This document shows, piece after piece, positions 1 to 7,761 of a stretch of DNA of 32,844 bases. Source of the DNA: a virus; the IMG/VR virus record IMGVR_UViG_3300018757_000036, positions 1 through 32,844 of that record, one strand, 5' to 3'. How positions within the stretch are numbered: position 1 is the first letter of the stretch; the number at the start of each line of letters is the position of its first letter. A program made the position numbers and the translations under genes. Below the pieces are notes generated by a model, which was given only the letters and a program-made list of their open reading frames with translations, was not told the origin of the DNA and did no database searches.

Positions 1-204
1 TCAGGAAGCATTCATTCCAGCCCCTTTTGCTAGGCCCCAGGACAAGACGTTATCCATTCGGAAAACCCTTGTTTGATTGGTGTTCAGACACGTCGCACGA
101 ATCAATTTATTTCTGATACCCTGCAACTTAATTTTACGCTGCGTAATCTTCCCATCGCGATCAATGTAAATAATCTCAATTACATTTCCAATGTACTTTT
201 CCAT
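1..204 (-). CDS. Small WYL-like domain protein, probably SOS-induced
   Basis: A 67-residue protein starting MEKYIGNVIEI. It carries the pattern of a short WYL-like fold: a Y-D-x-G-K-x-T-x-R stretch early, then an R-x-F-R-M-D-N ending. I chose the ATG at 204 because GGAGGCGGGCG sits just upstream. An in-frame start at 231 has no such site and lies at the predicted transcription start. The gene is divergent from the DNA ligase. Its promoter contains two LexA-like boxes, so it is probably expressed after DNA damage. WYL domains often bind nucleic acid or ligands, but the role of this stand-alone form is unknown. The stop codon is the first three bases of the window, so nothing downstream can be judged. 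Confidence 0.6.
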   Translation of the reverse strand: MEKYIGNVIEIIYIDRDGKITQRKIKLQGIRNKLIRATCLNTNQTRVFRMDNVLSWGLAKGAGMNAS

Positions 205-225
205 CAACGCCCGCCTCCAATACGA

Positions 226-269
226 GAACATTTGTTTGTATTATATGCGAACGTTAGTTCTTGAATCAA
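226..269 (-). promoter_or_regulatory. SOS-type promoter with two LexA-like boxes
   Basis: On the minus strand a TTGATT -35 (264-269) and TATAAT -10 (240-245) are separated by 18 bp. GAACTAACGTTC (249-260), a full GAAC-N4-GTTC LexA core, lies in the spacer. A second near-match, AAACAAATGTTC (226-237), lies just after the -10. This placement would block polymerase directly. The same region is upstream of the divergent ligase, whose own TATAAT-like element is at 295-300 with a weak -35. Confidence 0.65.
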
Positions 270-367
270 TGTAAATGTTCTCCAAAACGCATTGTATAAT
301 TGCTACCACAACTTACCGTCCCTTTACAATACAACAAAGAGCTATAATTCGGTAAGGAGGCGTTAGT

Positions 368-1228
368 ATGTTTATTGACCCGATGTTACTCGCAACTGCA
401 CCTGGCCCGTTCTCAGACTCGAGCTTCATTTTCGAACCTAAAATCGACGGACACCGCATGATATTTTCTCAACAAAACGGAGTTGTCCGGTTATACACAC
501 GCCATAACAACGACTGCACTCGTCAGTATCCGGAGATTGCAGGTGCCATATTTCCGCACGATATCGTTTTAGACGGCGAGGTCGCATGCGTTGATCCAGC
601 GACCGGCAACTCTGACTTTGAGGCCGTCATGACGCGATTCCAGGCGAAAAAGGCCGATAAGATCGCAGCACTGTCCGTTTCGCAACCAGCTACTTTCGTT
701 ATCTTCGACATACTGCAGTATAACGGCCGGGACTTGAGTAGATTGCCGCTGATGGAACGCAAAGAGATCCTCGCGCAAATCCCGTTGCCGTCCACCAGTT
801 TTGGCATAGTACCGTTTATCGTTGGTGCCGGTGAGGCTCTGTTTGAGCAGATCGAGTCTCGCGGCATGGAGGGCGTTGTCGGCAAGCGAAAGGATAGTAG
901 GTATGAAACAGGGCGACGATCGGATAATTGGCGAAAAGTCATAAATTGGTGTTACGTAGATGTTTTTATAACGGGTTATCGGAAAGAGGAATTCGGGTGG
1001 CTTGCGAGCATTTTCGATAACGCAAAAATGCGCCCAGCCGGTGTAATCGAACTAGGCGCAAGTCCTACGCACAAAAAGGCGTTTTACAGCGTGGTTAAGC
1101 CGCTTATAACCGGTGAGGACCGTAATTTCGTCTACGTGGATCCGCGAATTCGTGCGAGGGTGAAGACACGGAACTGGACACAATCGGGGATGCTGCGGAG
1201 TCCGGTGTTTACGGAGTTTATTGTTTAG
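368..1228 (+). CDS. ATP-dependent DNA ligase, LigD ligase-domain type
   Basis: A 286-residue ligase. Motif I is E-P-K-I-D-G-H-R with the adenylated lysine at residue 25. Motif III is L-D-G-E-V (about 69-73). Motif IV is E-G-V-V-G-K-R (about 167-173) and motif V is N-W-R-K-V. The C-terminal half is the OB-fold region, with F-I-T-G-Y and the K-T-R-N-W ending. It seals DNA nicks using ATP. Length and motifs match the ligase domain of LigD or stand-alone Bacillus/Paenibacillus ligases, and no polymerase or nuclease domain is attached. AAGGAGG precedes the ATG. The 5' side shares the intergenic region holding the LexA boxes, so damage control is possible. It ends one base from the converging DUF4393 gene. 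Confidence 0.88.
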   Translation: MFIDPMLLATAPGPFSDSSFIFEPKIDGHRMIFSQQNGVVRLYTRHNNDCTRQYPEIAGAIFPHDIVLDGEVACVDPATGNSDFEAVMTRFQAKKADKIAALSVSQPATFVIFDILQYNGRDLSRLPLMERKEILAQIPLPSTSFGIVPFIVGAGEALFEQIESRGMEGVVGKRKDSRYETGRRSDNWRKVINWCYVDVFITGYRKEEFGWLASIFDNAKMRPAGVIELGASPTHKKAFYSVVKPLITGEDRNFVYVDPRIRARVKTRNWTQSGMLRSPVFTEFIV

Positions 1229-1229
1229 A

Positions 1230-2012
1230 TTACAAACAACATTTGCAAAAGTTACTACCAAACTGAGTAAAACTCCAAGAGGTTTTCAGGAGATCTATAA
1301 TTAAATCATAGCCAACATCTTTTTTTATTTTATCAATTTCTTTATTTTGGAAATAATCCAACAATTTATGGCTTTCTAAAAGATCATAGCGATCGTTATT
1401 TACAAAACGATCACGCTCATTAATAGTTACTAAGCCCAGCCGAATTAGATTATCAACAGATGCGGTATAATGTGGGTAATTATTCTCGTCTAAGTTTGGA
1501 AAAGGAAAGAAATTTTTTACTATTTGTATGATTCCCTCATTATCTTTCCCGACAATTATTCCGCAACCAGCCTTTTCATGATTTTCATTCAAGTACTTTA
1601 TTACAGTAGCATCAAGGGGGGAAAACTGCTTGATGACTTCAACGAATGCTGGATGGCTATTTTCGAATTCTTTTTCATTCATTGAAGAAGCGATTAGTTT
1701 AGCAAACATTTCCCTAAGGTCTGCATATTCTATGTAATACTTAGCTGCCTCTAATGCGGGACCGACAATATTAATCTTCGGTTCAATCAACTGATCTACT
1801 GGTATTTTAGCAATTTCTCGTTCTATATCCTCCTTGAGTAATTTTATCTCATGTTCTTTTTTGATCTTTGCTTTAAGAACCGGAGCAAAGGCAAGATAAA
1901 AAAGATTCCCTAAACCTTCTCCAACTTCTTTTGCAACTGGTTCCAGAGCCGCCCTAGTAATATCAGTCGGTACTTTTATCGATTTTACTAAGTCTTCTAG
2001 ATAATTACTCAT
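1230..2012 (-). CDS. DUF4393 (Abi-alpha family) protein
   Basis: A 260-residue protein. The core Y-A-D-L-R-E-M-F-A-K-L-I-A-S-S-M, then H-P-A-F-V-E-V-I-K-Q-F-S-P-L-D-A, matches my memory of DUF4393, called Abi_alpha in Pfam. A helical N-terminal part (about 25-75), with an amphipathic V-G-E-G-L-G-N-L-F-Y-L-A-F-A-P stretch, could contact membrane. The family name suggests abortive infection, but the mechanism is not established to my knowledge. GGAGACGATT precedes the ATG. The gene is clearly more AT-rich than the tail genes and sits in an accessory block after lysis, as expected for a prophage-carried (moron) gene. Confidence 0.7.
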   Translation of the reverse strand: MSNYLEDLVKSIKVPTDITRAALEPVAKEVGEGLGNLFYLAFAPVLKAKIKKEHEIKLLKEDIEREIAKIPVDQLIEPKINIVGPALEAAKYYIEYADLREMFAKLIASSMNEKEFENSHPAFVEVIKQFSPLDATVIKYLNENHEKAGCGIIVGKDNEGIIQIVKNFFPFPNLDENNYPHYTASVDNLIRLGLVTINERDRFVNNDRYDLLESHKLLDYFQNKEIDKIKKDVGYDLIIDLLKTSWSFTQFGSNFCKCCL

Positions 2013-2029
2013 AATCGTCTCCTCGCAAT

Positions 2030-2224
2030 CTATTCAACATACTTAAACGTGCAAGTCTCTCGAAGATACCGTGCCTCTCCAACCTTAACGCTATTCTCCG
2101 TAATCTCATAAATCCGGCCACAACCGATTAGCTCGTCCGCAATAAAAACGGCAATCGACGTACGATCCAGCATCGCGGTATAAAAATGCAGGTCCGCTGT
2201 CAGCGGTTTCATATATCGTCTCAT
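2030..2224 (-). CDS. Small hypothetical protein
   Basis: A protein of about 64 residues (M-R-R-Y-M-K-P start) with mixed strand/turn character, including I-A-V-F-I-A-D-E-L-I-G-C-G-R-I-Y-E-I and V-K-V-G-E-A-R-Y-L-R-E. I recognise no domain. The start is uncertain: TTG at 2230, ATG at 2224 or ATG at 2212 are all in frame and none has a strong ribosome site. It lies 17 bp upstream of the DUF4393 gene on the same strand, so the two probably share a transcript. Confidence 0.5.
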   Translation of the reverse strand: MRRYMKPLTADLHFYTAMLDRTSIAVFIADELIGCGRIYEITENSVKVGEARYLRETCTFKYVE

Positions 2225-2360
2225 AATCAAAATATTACCATAGCTTGCTTGAGTCGACCATACCAGAAAACTGAATAGTACTATATTGATATAGAAATAT
2301 TTTCCTAGGTCTGGTAGACTACTTTATGTCATAATATCTGGGAATTGGGGGAAAGACGAA

Positions 2361-2957
2361 TTGAAGAAGCCGATTTATAAGAAGTGGTGGTTCTGGGTAC
2401 TGCTTGTTATTGTGGTTGGGGTCATAGGTAATCTTGGCAATTCAGAAGAACCAAAAGAAGCAGCGCCGGACAAGGCAGTAGTTTCTGAGCCAGCGAAAAA
2501 TGTTGAACAAACTAGCGTCAAAGAGGAACCAAAAGAAGAACCAAAAGAAGAACCAAAAGAAGAACCAAAAGAAGAACCAAAAGAAGAACCGAAAGAAGAA
2601 CCGAAAGAAGAACCAAAGGAAGAGCCGAAAGAGGAACCTAAAGAAGATAACGTCCCTAGGGAACATAAAGCGGCATTACAAAAAGCGGAAATGTATGCGG
2701 AAATTATGAGTATGTCAAAAGCAGGCATCTACGATCAGTTGACATCTGAATATGGAGAGAATTTCCCGGCAGATGCCGCTAAATATGCTATCGATAACAT
2801 TGAATGGGATTGGAAAGAAAACGCATTAAAAAAAGCGGAACAATATGCAGAATCTATGAGTATGTCCGATTCGGCTATTTATGATCAATTGATTTCGGAA
2901 TACGGTGAGAAATTCACTAAAGAAGAAGCCCAATACGCGATAGATAATTTAGAATAA
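2361..2957 (+). CDS. Ltp-like superinfection-exclusion surface protein
   Basis: A 198-residue membrane-anchored protein. A TTG start follows GGGGGAAA. Residues 8-25 form one transmembrane helix (W-W-F-W-V-L-L-V-I-V-V-G-V-I-G), without a lipobox Cys. Residues about 54-93 are ten K-E-E-P units, a stiff charged spacer. Two C-terminal repeats follow (about 102-147 and 153-198), each of form A-L-x-K-A-E-x-Y-A-E-x-M-S-M-S-x-x-x-I-Y-D-Q-L plus a second helix ending Y-A-I-D-N. This repeat matches the Ltp family, whose founder from a Streptococcus phage blocks DNA entry of other phages from outside the membrane. Here the lipid anchor appears replaced by an N-terminal helix. It is the only plus-strand gene between the ligase and the repressor. 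Confidence 0.8.
   Translation: MKKPIYKKWWFWVLLVIVVGVIGNLGNSEEPKEAAPDKAVVSEPAKNVEQTSVKEEPKEEPKEEPKEEPKEEPKEEPKEEPKEEPKEEPKEEPKEDNVPREHKAALQKAEMYAEIMSMSKAGIYDQLTSEYGENFPADAAKYAIDNIEWDWKENALKKAEQYAESMSMSDSAIYDQLISEYGEKFTKEEAQYAIDNLE
2521..2640 (+). repeat. Ten tandem 12-bp units coding K-E-E-P
   Basis: Ten contiguous 12-bp units, mostly AAAGAAGAACC-like with third-position changes toward the 3' end (AAG, GAG, CCG, CCT). The units keep the reading frame, so slippage by whole units would change only linker length. Confidence 0.95.
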
Positions 2958-2962
2958 AAAAC

Positions 2963-3008
2963 ACAAAAAACGCCCCACCGACCAATTAAGGTTAGTGGGG
3001 TGTTTTTT
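2963..3008. terminator. Bidirectional intrinsic terminator
   Basis: The stem CGCCCCAC/GTGGGGTG extends to ACC/GGT around AATTAA. An A-run lies before it and six T's after it. It ends the Ltp gene on the plus strand and the amidase gene on the minus strand, which converge here. Confidence 0.85.
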
Positions 3009-3016
3009 ATCGATGC

Positions 3017-3646
3017 TCACTTTTTGTTTTCCATACGCATAATGACAATAGCCATTTCCTCTCGAGTGATCGGTGCGCCTGGGCGCGTCCCATCGAAGTA
3101 CCCTAGCTTTGTGGCTGCTTCCCAACTGGATGCTGCCCACTGGCTGACGATATTAATGTCTCGGGTTTGATTGCTCACTGGCTTATCCTCCTTTCTTGAT
3201 AACCCTTGTATCAGTTCAGCCATCCGGAAGTATTGACCTGGGCAAGAGGTAGACGCCAGTTCCTTATGGCCGACAACCTTGGCTGAAGGGTACTTTTCCA
3301 TTAGCCAAGTATTTAAAGCAATCCCTGAAGCAAGCTGCGCGTCGGTCATCTTCTGCTGAGTAAAATCACCTTGGTACCCAACATGGAGTGAATCGTGGTT
3401 GTGGCCTTCTACCCCTGCCCCATAATGGAAGCCACGGCCTTCATAAATGGTTCCATCAAACCCAATCCACCAGTTATAGCCGATCCCGTTCCACCCCCGA
3501 GAGTTTTTATGGAAATCATGGACCTCGTGAATCCCCCACGACTTATGAGCCATATGGTGCTGCACCAGATAAACCACCTTAGAAGGTGGCGGATCTAGGG
3601 CATATTTAAATTTCAACCCAGGGTAAACGATGTTTACCTTTGTCAC
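3017..3646 (-). CDS. N-acetylmuramoyl-L-alanine amidase (endolysin)
   Basis: A 209-residue Amidase_2 (PGRP-like) lysin. Zinc ligands are visible as H in Y-L-V-Q-H-H, H in V-V-G-H-K-E and C in S-C-P-G; the Y-N-W-W and H-V-G-Y-Q-G-D-F core is intact. The last about 45 residues (W-A-A-S-S-W-E-A-A-T-K-L-G, then P-I-T-R-E-E-M-A) resemble an S-layer-homology half-repeat and may bind the wall. I chose the GTG at 3646, which overlaps the holin stop as GTGA and has GGGGGAG upstream; an ATG at 3712 lies inside the holin gene without support. No signal peptide, so export depends on the holin. Confidence 0.9.
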   Translation of the reverse strand: MTKVNIVYPGLKFKYALDPPPSKVVYLVQHHMAHKSWGIHEVHDFHKNSRGWNGIGYNWWIGFDGTIYEGRGFHYGAGVEGHNHDSLHVGYQGDFTQQKMTDAQLASGIALNTWLMEKYPSAKVVGHKELASTSCPGQYFRMAELIQGLSRKEDKPVSNQTRDINIVSQWAASSWEAATKLGYFDGTRPGAPITREEMAIVIMRMENKK

Positions 3647-4104
3647 TCTGCTGCTCCCCCTTTCCGTTGCTCGGCACGTTGGATCTTCTTGTCCAGTTCC
3701 GACTTCACCCATTCAATGATCGCGTTAAGGACCGGCAACGGCAGATGGTCGCCCCATCCCGCCCGGATCGAGTTAGCCGTCATGCTTTGCACGACATGGT
3801 ATAGAGTACCGATGGCCAGCGCGCCGAAGATGATACCCGGCAGCTTAAAGACGACGTCCAGAAGATGGCCACCAGCTGGCAGGAGCAAAATAAAGAACGT
3901 CCTGGCCACACCATCCAAACCGTACCGGCTGCCATACGTATTATCAAGCTTTGCGGCGCGGACACCGGACAACCAATCCATGATTACAAAGAAGAGCAAG
4001 GCAGTCATGATTCCGATTACAGCCTCCCCCTCGCCATACAAAAATTCAAAAACCGGTACCAAGACAGCCCCAATTGAGCTGATGATTGCTTTCCATTTAT
4101 CCAA
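3643..4104 (-). CDS. Phage holin (toxin-secretion/phage-lysis holin family)
   Basis: About 153 residues. Hydrophobic segments occur at I-I-S-S-I-G-A-V-L-V-P-V-F-E-F-L, V-I-G-I-M-T-A-L-L-F-F-V-I-M-D-W and F-F-I-L-L-L-P-A-G-G. The D-W-L-S-G-V-R-A-A-K signature is typical of holin family 4. It makes the membrane lesion that releases the amidase. I prefer the TTG at 4104, which follows TTAGGGGG; the ATG at 4155 overlaps the terminator of the preceding gene. It is translationally coupled to the amidase by a GTGA overlap. Confidence 0.88.
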   Translation of the reverse strand: MDKWKAIISSIGAVLVPVFEFLYGEGEAVIGIMTALLFFVIMDWLSGVRAAKLDNTYGSRYGLDGVARTFFILLLPAGGHLLDVVFKLPGIIFGALAIGTLYHVVQSMTANSIRAGWGDHLPLPVLNAIIEWVKSELDKKIQRAEQRKGGAAE

Positions 4105-4154
4105 GTGATTTCCCCCTAATTTAATATGAAAGCCCCTGGACCACTCCAAGGGCA

Positions 4155-4177
4155 TAAAAAATACGCCTTTCGGCGCT
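4155..4177 (-). terminator. Intrinsic terminator after xkdX-like gene
   Basis: Minus-strand GCGCC-GAAA-GGCGT is followed by ATTTTTTA, a compact GNRA-capped hairpin with a T-run. It separates the tail operon from the lysis genes, so holin and amidase need read-through or their own promoter. Confidence 0.75.
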
Positions 4178-4318
4178 CTAAGCTGCGTATTCGATTCCGG
4201 TGATTTGCTGGTATTCCTCCGCCGTGATCATCTTGGCCACGACAAAAGTTTTTAGACTGTCATTGTCATACATAGGATGCTGGTTATCGTAATAACGCTT
4301 GATGATCGGATACCACAT
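4178..4318 (-). CDS. xkdX: XkdX family protein
   Basis: A 46-residue protein, M-W-Y-P-I-I-K-R-Y-Y start, then F-V-V-A-K-M-I-T-A-E-E-Y-Q-Q-I-T-G-I-E-Y, which is the XkdX pattern (aromatic start, I-T-x-E-E-Y-x-x-I-T-G end). GAAAGGAGG precedes the ATG, which follows the stop of the upstream gene directly. XkdX lies between tail fiber and lysis genes in PBSX-like phages; its function is unknown. Confidence 0.85.
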   Translation of the reverse strand: MWYPIIKRYYDNQHPMYDNDSLKTFVVAKMITAEEYQQITGIEYAA

Positions 4319-4774
4319 TTACACTGCACCTCCTTTCAGCGCGGCCACTTCGAGGAGCAAGCTACCCACGGTATCCTCTAGGGAGGCTATCGTTGCCTTA
4401 TCATTGGCACTCTCCAGCAGGATCGTTCCGATCGTTGTGTTCAGCTCATCGACTTCTTGCGTCAATGGCTTTCGGAACATAGGGGGTGCTTCCGGATCGT
4501 CCGGATCAGGATACCAAAACTCTAGCTCACCAGTTTCTGGATTAACTCGGTAATCCCCCTTTTTAGCAAGGACATCATCGAAGTCCGCAGCATATTGACC
4601 GTATTCAAGCTGAAGCAGTCCAACAGAATCAGGATTTCGTTCAGCCAGCGCAGGAAAGTCTTCAAAATCTTTTTCCCGAGAGGTTTCGATAGTCCATTCC
4701 CCCGAGGCTTCCCAAATATGCTGAATGATCATTCCAGTATCTTTGTCATAATATAATTTGTGTCCAATGTTCAC
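4319..4774 (-). CDS. Tail-associated hypothetical protein in XkdW position
   Basis: About 151 residues from a GTG (V-N-I-G-H-K-L) preceded by TAGGAGGGAG; an upstream ATG at 4858 would lie inside the fiber gene. The middle (N-P-E-T-G-E-L-E-F-W-Y-P-D-P-D-D-P) is a short acidic segment. The C-terminal 45 residues form a coiled coil ending in L-L-L-E-V-A-A-L-K-G-G. In PBSX-type phages the gene between fiber and XkdX is XkdW, and the position and C-terminal helix fit. A fiber-trimer partner or chaperone role is possible but not shown. Confidence 0.6.
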   Translation of the reverse strand: MNIGHKLYYDKDTGMIIQHIWEASGEWTIETSREKDFEDFPALAERNPDSVGLLQLEYGQYAADFDDVLAKKGDYRVNPETGELEFWYPDPDDPEAPPMFRKPLTQEVDELNTTIGTILLESANDKATIASLEDTVGSLLLEVAALKGGAV

Positions 4775-4787
4775 TGTGGTCTCCCTC

Positions 4788-5936
4788 CTATGCCAATGCG
4801 ATGTAGTTATATGTCCTCTGGAAGTCTGAGTTCGTTGCAACGGCTGTAAATCCGCCATCCCCTGGTGTTATGCCGCCCGATCGGATGATACCTTTCATCT
4901 GATCAAACGTTGCGTTCAAAATATTCGAACCTGTAAGTGTTTCCTCACTATACACACCAACGATCCAACTTACCCCATCCCAACCTGCTTGAGCAAAGAC
5001 AATAGTTCGTGGTCTAAATGCTAGATTGTTAACCACACCTAAGCCGGAAGTGGGGATAATAAATTGTCCAGTCGCAAATCGTTTGCCCTCAACCAAGGTC
5101 CCAATCAACCCCGCAACGTCTACCCCTGCGCGCAAGTTAGCAGCGGTCAGCCCTGGAACCGCCGCTGTTACCCAGGAGGACCCGTTATAATAACCATGTG
5201 GAGGTTGAATAAAAAAGCGATCACCTGCCCATACAGTCGATGCAAGCCCCGGCATGTGATGGTTTTCGGCGCTTCGGTTAGGCATACTGCCGTTAAATGG
5301 ACCGCTTGCATTTGAGGCGCTCTTCCCGGCCAATAGATCGGCTGCCGTTGCATTGCCTGTTGCTCGGATGATTGCCGATATCTTTGGAATGAGTTGCGCC
5401 CAGGATTCACTTGTGGATGCCGGTACACCTATGGAGTTGAGCGCGGCAACCACATTCGCTTTCTGCTCAACTCCAAGCTGCTTTGCCGCAGTCGCCTCAT
5501 TAAAAGCGGAGTCCGCTCGGGACTGTGCGGTAGCAGCTGCCGTCACTCCAGCGCTCCCCCGGTCATATGCAGCCTTTACTGCTTTTGGTGTCGCGGCCAT
5601 CGCCTCGGACGTGCTGTCGGTAGCGCTGGATAGCTGCGTGATGCCCTTTTGAGTAAGGGATGCGTCTGGCAGCACAATTTCTTGATCGTCCGGCAACAAT
5701 TCAGTTGGTATCTTGCCGATATTGTCTAGTCCTGCATATCCATCCGGCCGATTTTTGTTATCAACGGTTTCAGCTTTACTTCGCAGCTCCTCCAGCGCCT
5801 TATAATTCCGATGAAATAGCCAGTTAAACCAATCAGCCGGCGGCTTTTCAGCTGGCAAAAAACCCGTCTGTTTCTTACTTTCTGGTGGTTCCGTTCCGGG
5901 ATTTTCCCAGTCCGGCAACTTCTCATTAAAACTCAT
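4788..5936 (-). CDS. Tail fiber / collar protein
   Basis: A 382-residue fiber. The N-terminal P-D-W-E-N-P-G-T-E-P-P and A-D-W-F-N-W-L-F-H-R-N-Y segment is the usual baseplate-binding head of Firmicute fibers. Residues about 92-125 hold the phage fiber repeat (L-T-Q-K-G-I-T-Q-L-S-S-A-T-D-S, then A-T-P-K-A-V-K-A-A-Y-D). A coiled coil follows (about 128-160), then a T-A-A-D-L-L-A-G-K-S-A region and a C-terminal beta-rich tip, the likely host-recognition part. The ATG follows GGAGGGG. It sits just after the DUF2612/YmfQ-like gene, as expected for the distal tail. Confidence 0.85.
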   Translation of the reverse strand: MSFNEKLPDWENPGTEPPESKKQTGFLPAEKPPADWFNWLFHRNYKALEELRSKAETVDNKNRPDGYAGLDNIGKIPTELLPDDQEIVLPDASLTQKGITQLSSATDSTSEAMAATPKAVKAAYDRGSAGVTAAATAQSRADSAFNEATAAKQLGVEQKANVVAALNSIGVPASTSESWAQLIPKISAIIRATGNATAADLLAGKSASNASGPFNGSMPNRSAENHHMPGLASTVWAGDRFFIQPPHGYYNGSSWVTAAVPGLTAANLRAGVDVAGLIGTLVEGKRFATGQFIIPTSGLGVVNNLAFRPRTIVFAQAGWDGVSWIVGVYSEETLTGSNILNATFDQMKGIIRSGGITPGDGGFTAVATNSDFQRTYNYIALA

Positions 5937-5947
5937 GGAACCCCTCC

Positions 5948-6586
5948 TTAAATCGGTAAATCTGTATCCACTGCTGGATCATACACGGCACCCAGGTATC
6001 CGCCTATGTTCCCCGACAGGTCACTGAAGCCGGCCTTATCATCAACCTCGATATCATCCGGAATTGATGAGAATGCAAACGTGCCGGTCAACTCGATGAC
6101 GCCGACACGTACCCCGGCAGCGACTGTGCGCTGCACGATTCGAGCGAACTGGTAAGCACTCATGCCGACGGCGTTAATTCTGGCCAGCGGCAGCTGAATA
6201 ATGCTGATGGCTGCAGGCTCCGGTTCGTTTGGATCGTTATATTTTTCCGCGATCTTAATTTCCGACGGCGGCGCATTTAAAGCCGTAGACAATACCCGAA
6301 TGATCGTATTAATGTCACCCTTCGAGAGATTTCGGGCAATCTTGGATTTAATCAAAATCCGGTAAATTTCATCCGTTGCCACGCCACGAGGCTGCACCAC
6401 GTTGGTCCCGATCCGGTCCAGCGTCGTTCCTTCAGCCCGATCGATGTCCCTCCATTCACTCATGCGCTGTTGGGTAGCTCTCAGCCTTTCCAACTCATGA
6501 GCAAAGATGTCCATGAGTTTGCCGATATTACTATTCGGATCCTTTCGGTACACATCAGTAAGCCGTCCTAACAGTTCCTGGATCAT
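5948..6586 (-). CDS. Baseplate wedge-like tail protein (XkdU/YmfQ position, DUF2612-like)
   Basis: 212 residues. The D-R-A-E-G-T-T-L-D-R-I-G-T-N-V region followed by D-E-I-Y-R-I-L-I-K-S-K-I-A-R-N matches the wedge proteins next to baseplate J (functional counterpart of P2 gpI). The start overlaps the baseplate J stop as ATGA. It probably joins the J protein to the fiber. I cannot separate DUF2612 from DUF2313 by eye; the role by position is the firmer part. Confidence 0.75.
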   Translation of the reverse strand: MIQELLGRLTDVYRKDPNSNIGKLMDIFAHELERLRATQQRMSEWRDIDRAEGTTLDRIGTNVVQPRGVATDEIYRILIKSKIARNLSKGDINTIIRVLSTALNAPPSEIKIAEKYNDPNEPEPAAISIIQLPLARINAVGMSAYQFARIVQRTVAAGVRVGVIELTGTFAFSSIPDDIEVDDKAGFSDLSGNIGGYLGAVYDPAVDTDLPI

Positions 6587-7761
6587 ATCGTCACCACCGT
6601 GATGTGATCGGCATTGATCTGGGCGACGGACTGCGGCAGGATCGGAATATTCCCTTCGAGCCAGCTGGCCCCATCATCGGTTGAAATCTCTACGTTCACA
6701 TCCACCACTCCAGGGATGGTTAACACGGTTGCAACTAACCGCGCATGTATGATGGCAGCCCCCATCGATAGACCAGCGTACAGTTGGCCGTCTGCATCTT
6801 CGCCGCCAATGTATTTGATGATGGCCGTTTTGATTAGTGCCGTGCCGTCAGCAGGATAGCTACTGTTTTTGCTCACCGTGACCCGTATGGCAACCGGGGC
6901 CGTCTGTGCATACGAAAAACGGACCTCGTGGGGATACCCCGCTAGGTCCGTCACTGTCACACTTTCTGATCCATAAGCCTCAATGCCCGCCGCCTTCTTT
7001 GCGAAGATTGCAGACCCGATCTCGTCCGGCTGACCGCCCAGCACGTAGGCTTCGAACGACTTGGGCGGCCGACCATCCGAATCGGTTGTATTGGTCGTAT
7101 TTTCAATCACCGTCGCCGCCCTTACGCCGGGGACTGATAGCAGAACCCCGCGAATGCTTTCAACGGTTCCGGAGCCGCCTGACGCCACAGACAACGAAAA
7201 ACGGTCCCTAAACTCCGTGTCCGTTTCCTTTTCACGTCCGCCTCCCGTGGGCTCCGGATTGGTCACGTCGGTAACATCCGCGTTCGGATTGACGATATCG
7301 ATAATGGTGCCGGCTGCGACGTTCCCCAGCTGCCCAGGTTCAACGGCCGTAATAGCTGCGGTCACCTTCCCGTCCGGTCCGATCGTCACATTATCGTCCG
7401 TCTCAAAATATCGTTCTCCTGCAGCCACGCGAAACCCAGCCTGAACAATATATCCTGGCGTGCCGGTCAGCACCACATGGCCCGTCGCATATTGATCCAA
7501 GATCCGGCTCACGCCGACATACGGACCCAAACGGTCCAGGCTGACGCCCTCGGCTGTATTAACGTAAGCACTATTGTAGATATCCTCGGCGTCCTGCCAA
7601 AGCCTGGCCAGGACCCACGCCACAATTCGCAAAATGATGCCCAGCGGAGAACGGGCGGACGTATTGACCGTCTCGCCAAACGTTTCCCGTGCTTTCTCTT
7701 CCATGCTGGCAAACACGTCTTCGAACCGTTCCCGTTTAAATCCCGTTCGATCCAAAGCCAT
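6583..7761 (-). CDS. Baseplate J-like protein (XkdT)
   Basis: 392 residues. The N-terminal L-G-I-I-L-R-I-V-A-W-V-L-A-R-L-W-Q-D-A-E-D-I-Y-N-S helix, the E-G-V-S-L-D-R-L-G motif and the later E-T-D-T-E-F-R-D-R and V-P-G-V-R-A-A segments are standard Baseplate_J features. It forms the wedge of the contractile-tail baseplate. GGAGG precedes the ATG; the first 26 bases overlap the DUF2634 gene. Confidence 0.92.
   Translation of the reverse strand: MALDRTGFKRERFEDVFASMEEKARETFGETVNTSARSPLGIILRIVAWVLARLWQDAEDIYNSAYVNTAEGVSLDRLGPYVGVSRILDQYATGHVVLTGTPGYIVQAGFRVAAGERYFETDDNVTIGPDGKVTAAITAVEPGQLGNVAAGTIIDIVNPNADVTDVTNPEPTGGGREKETDTEFRDRFSLSVASGGSGTVESIRGVLLSVPGVRAATVIENTTNTTDSDGRPPKSFEAYVLGGQPDEIGSAIFAKKAAGIEAYGSESVTVTDLAGYPHEVRFSYAQTAPVAIRVTVSKNSSYPADGTALIKTAIIKYIGGEDADGQLYAGLSMGAAIIHARLVATVLTIPGVVDVNVEISTDDGASWLEGNIPILPQSVAQINADHITVVTI

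Noticed and set aside
275-280. Third LexA box (AAATGTTCT half)
   Set aside because: Only one half-site matches; the GAAC partner is missing.
2521-2640. CRISPR-like array
   Set aside because: Twelve-base tandem units without spacers in a coding frame; a protein repeat.
2375-2728. Minus-strand S-F-G-S repeat protein
   Set aside because: It is the antisense of the K-E-E-P repeat; the plus-strand frame has a ribosome site, a membrane helix and Ltp domains.
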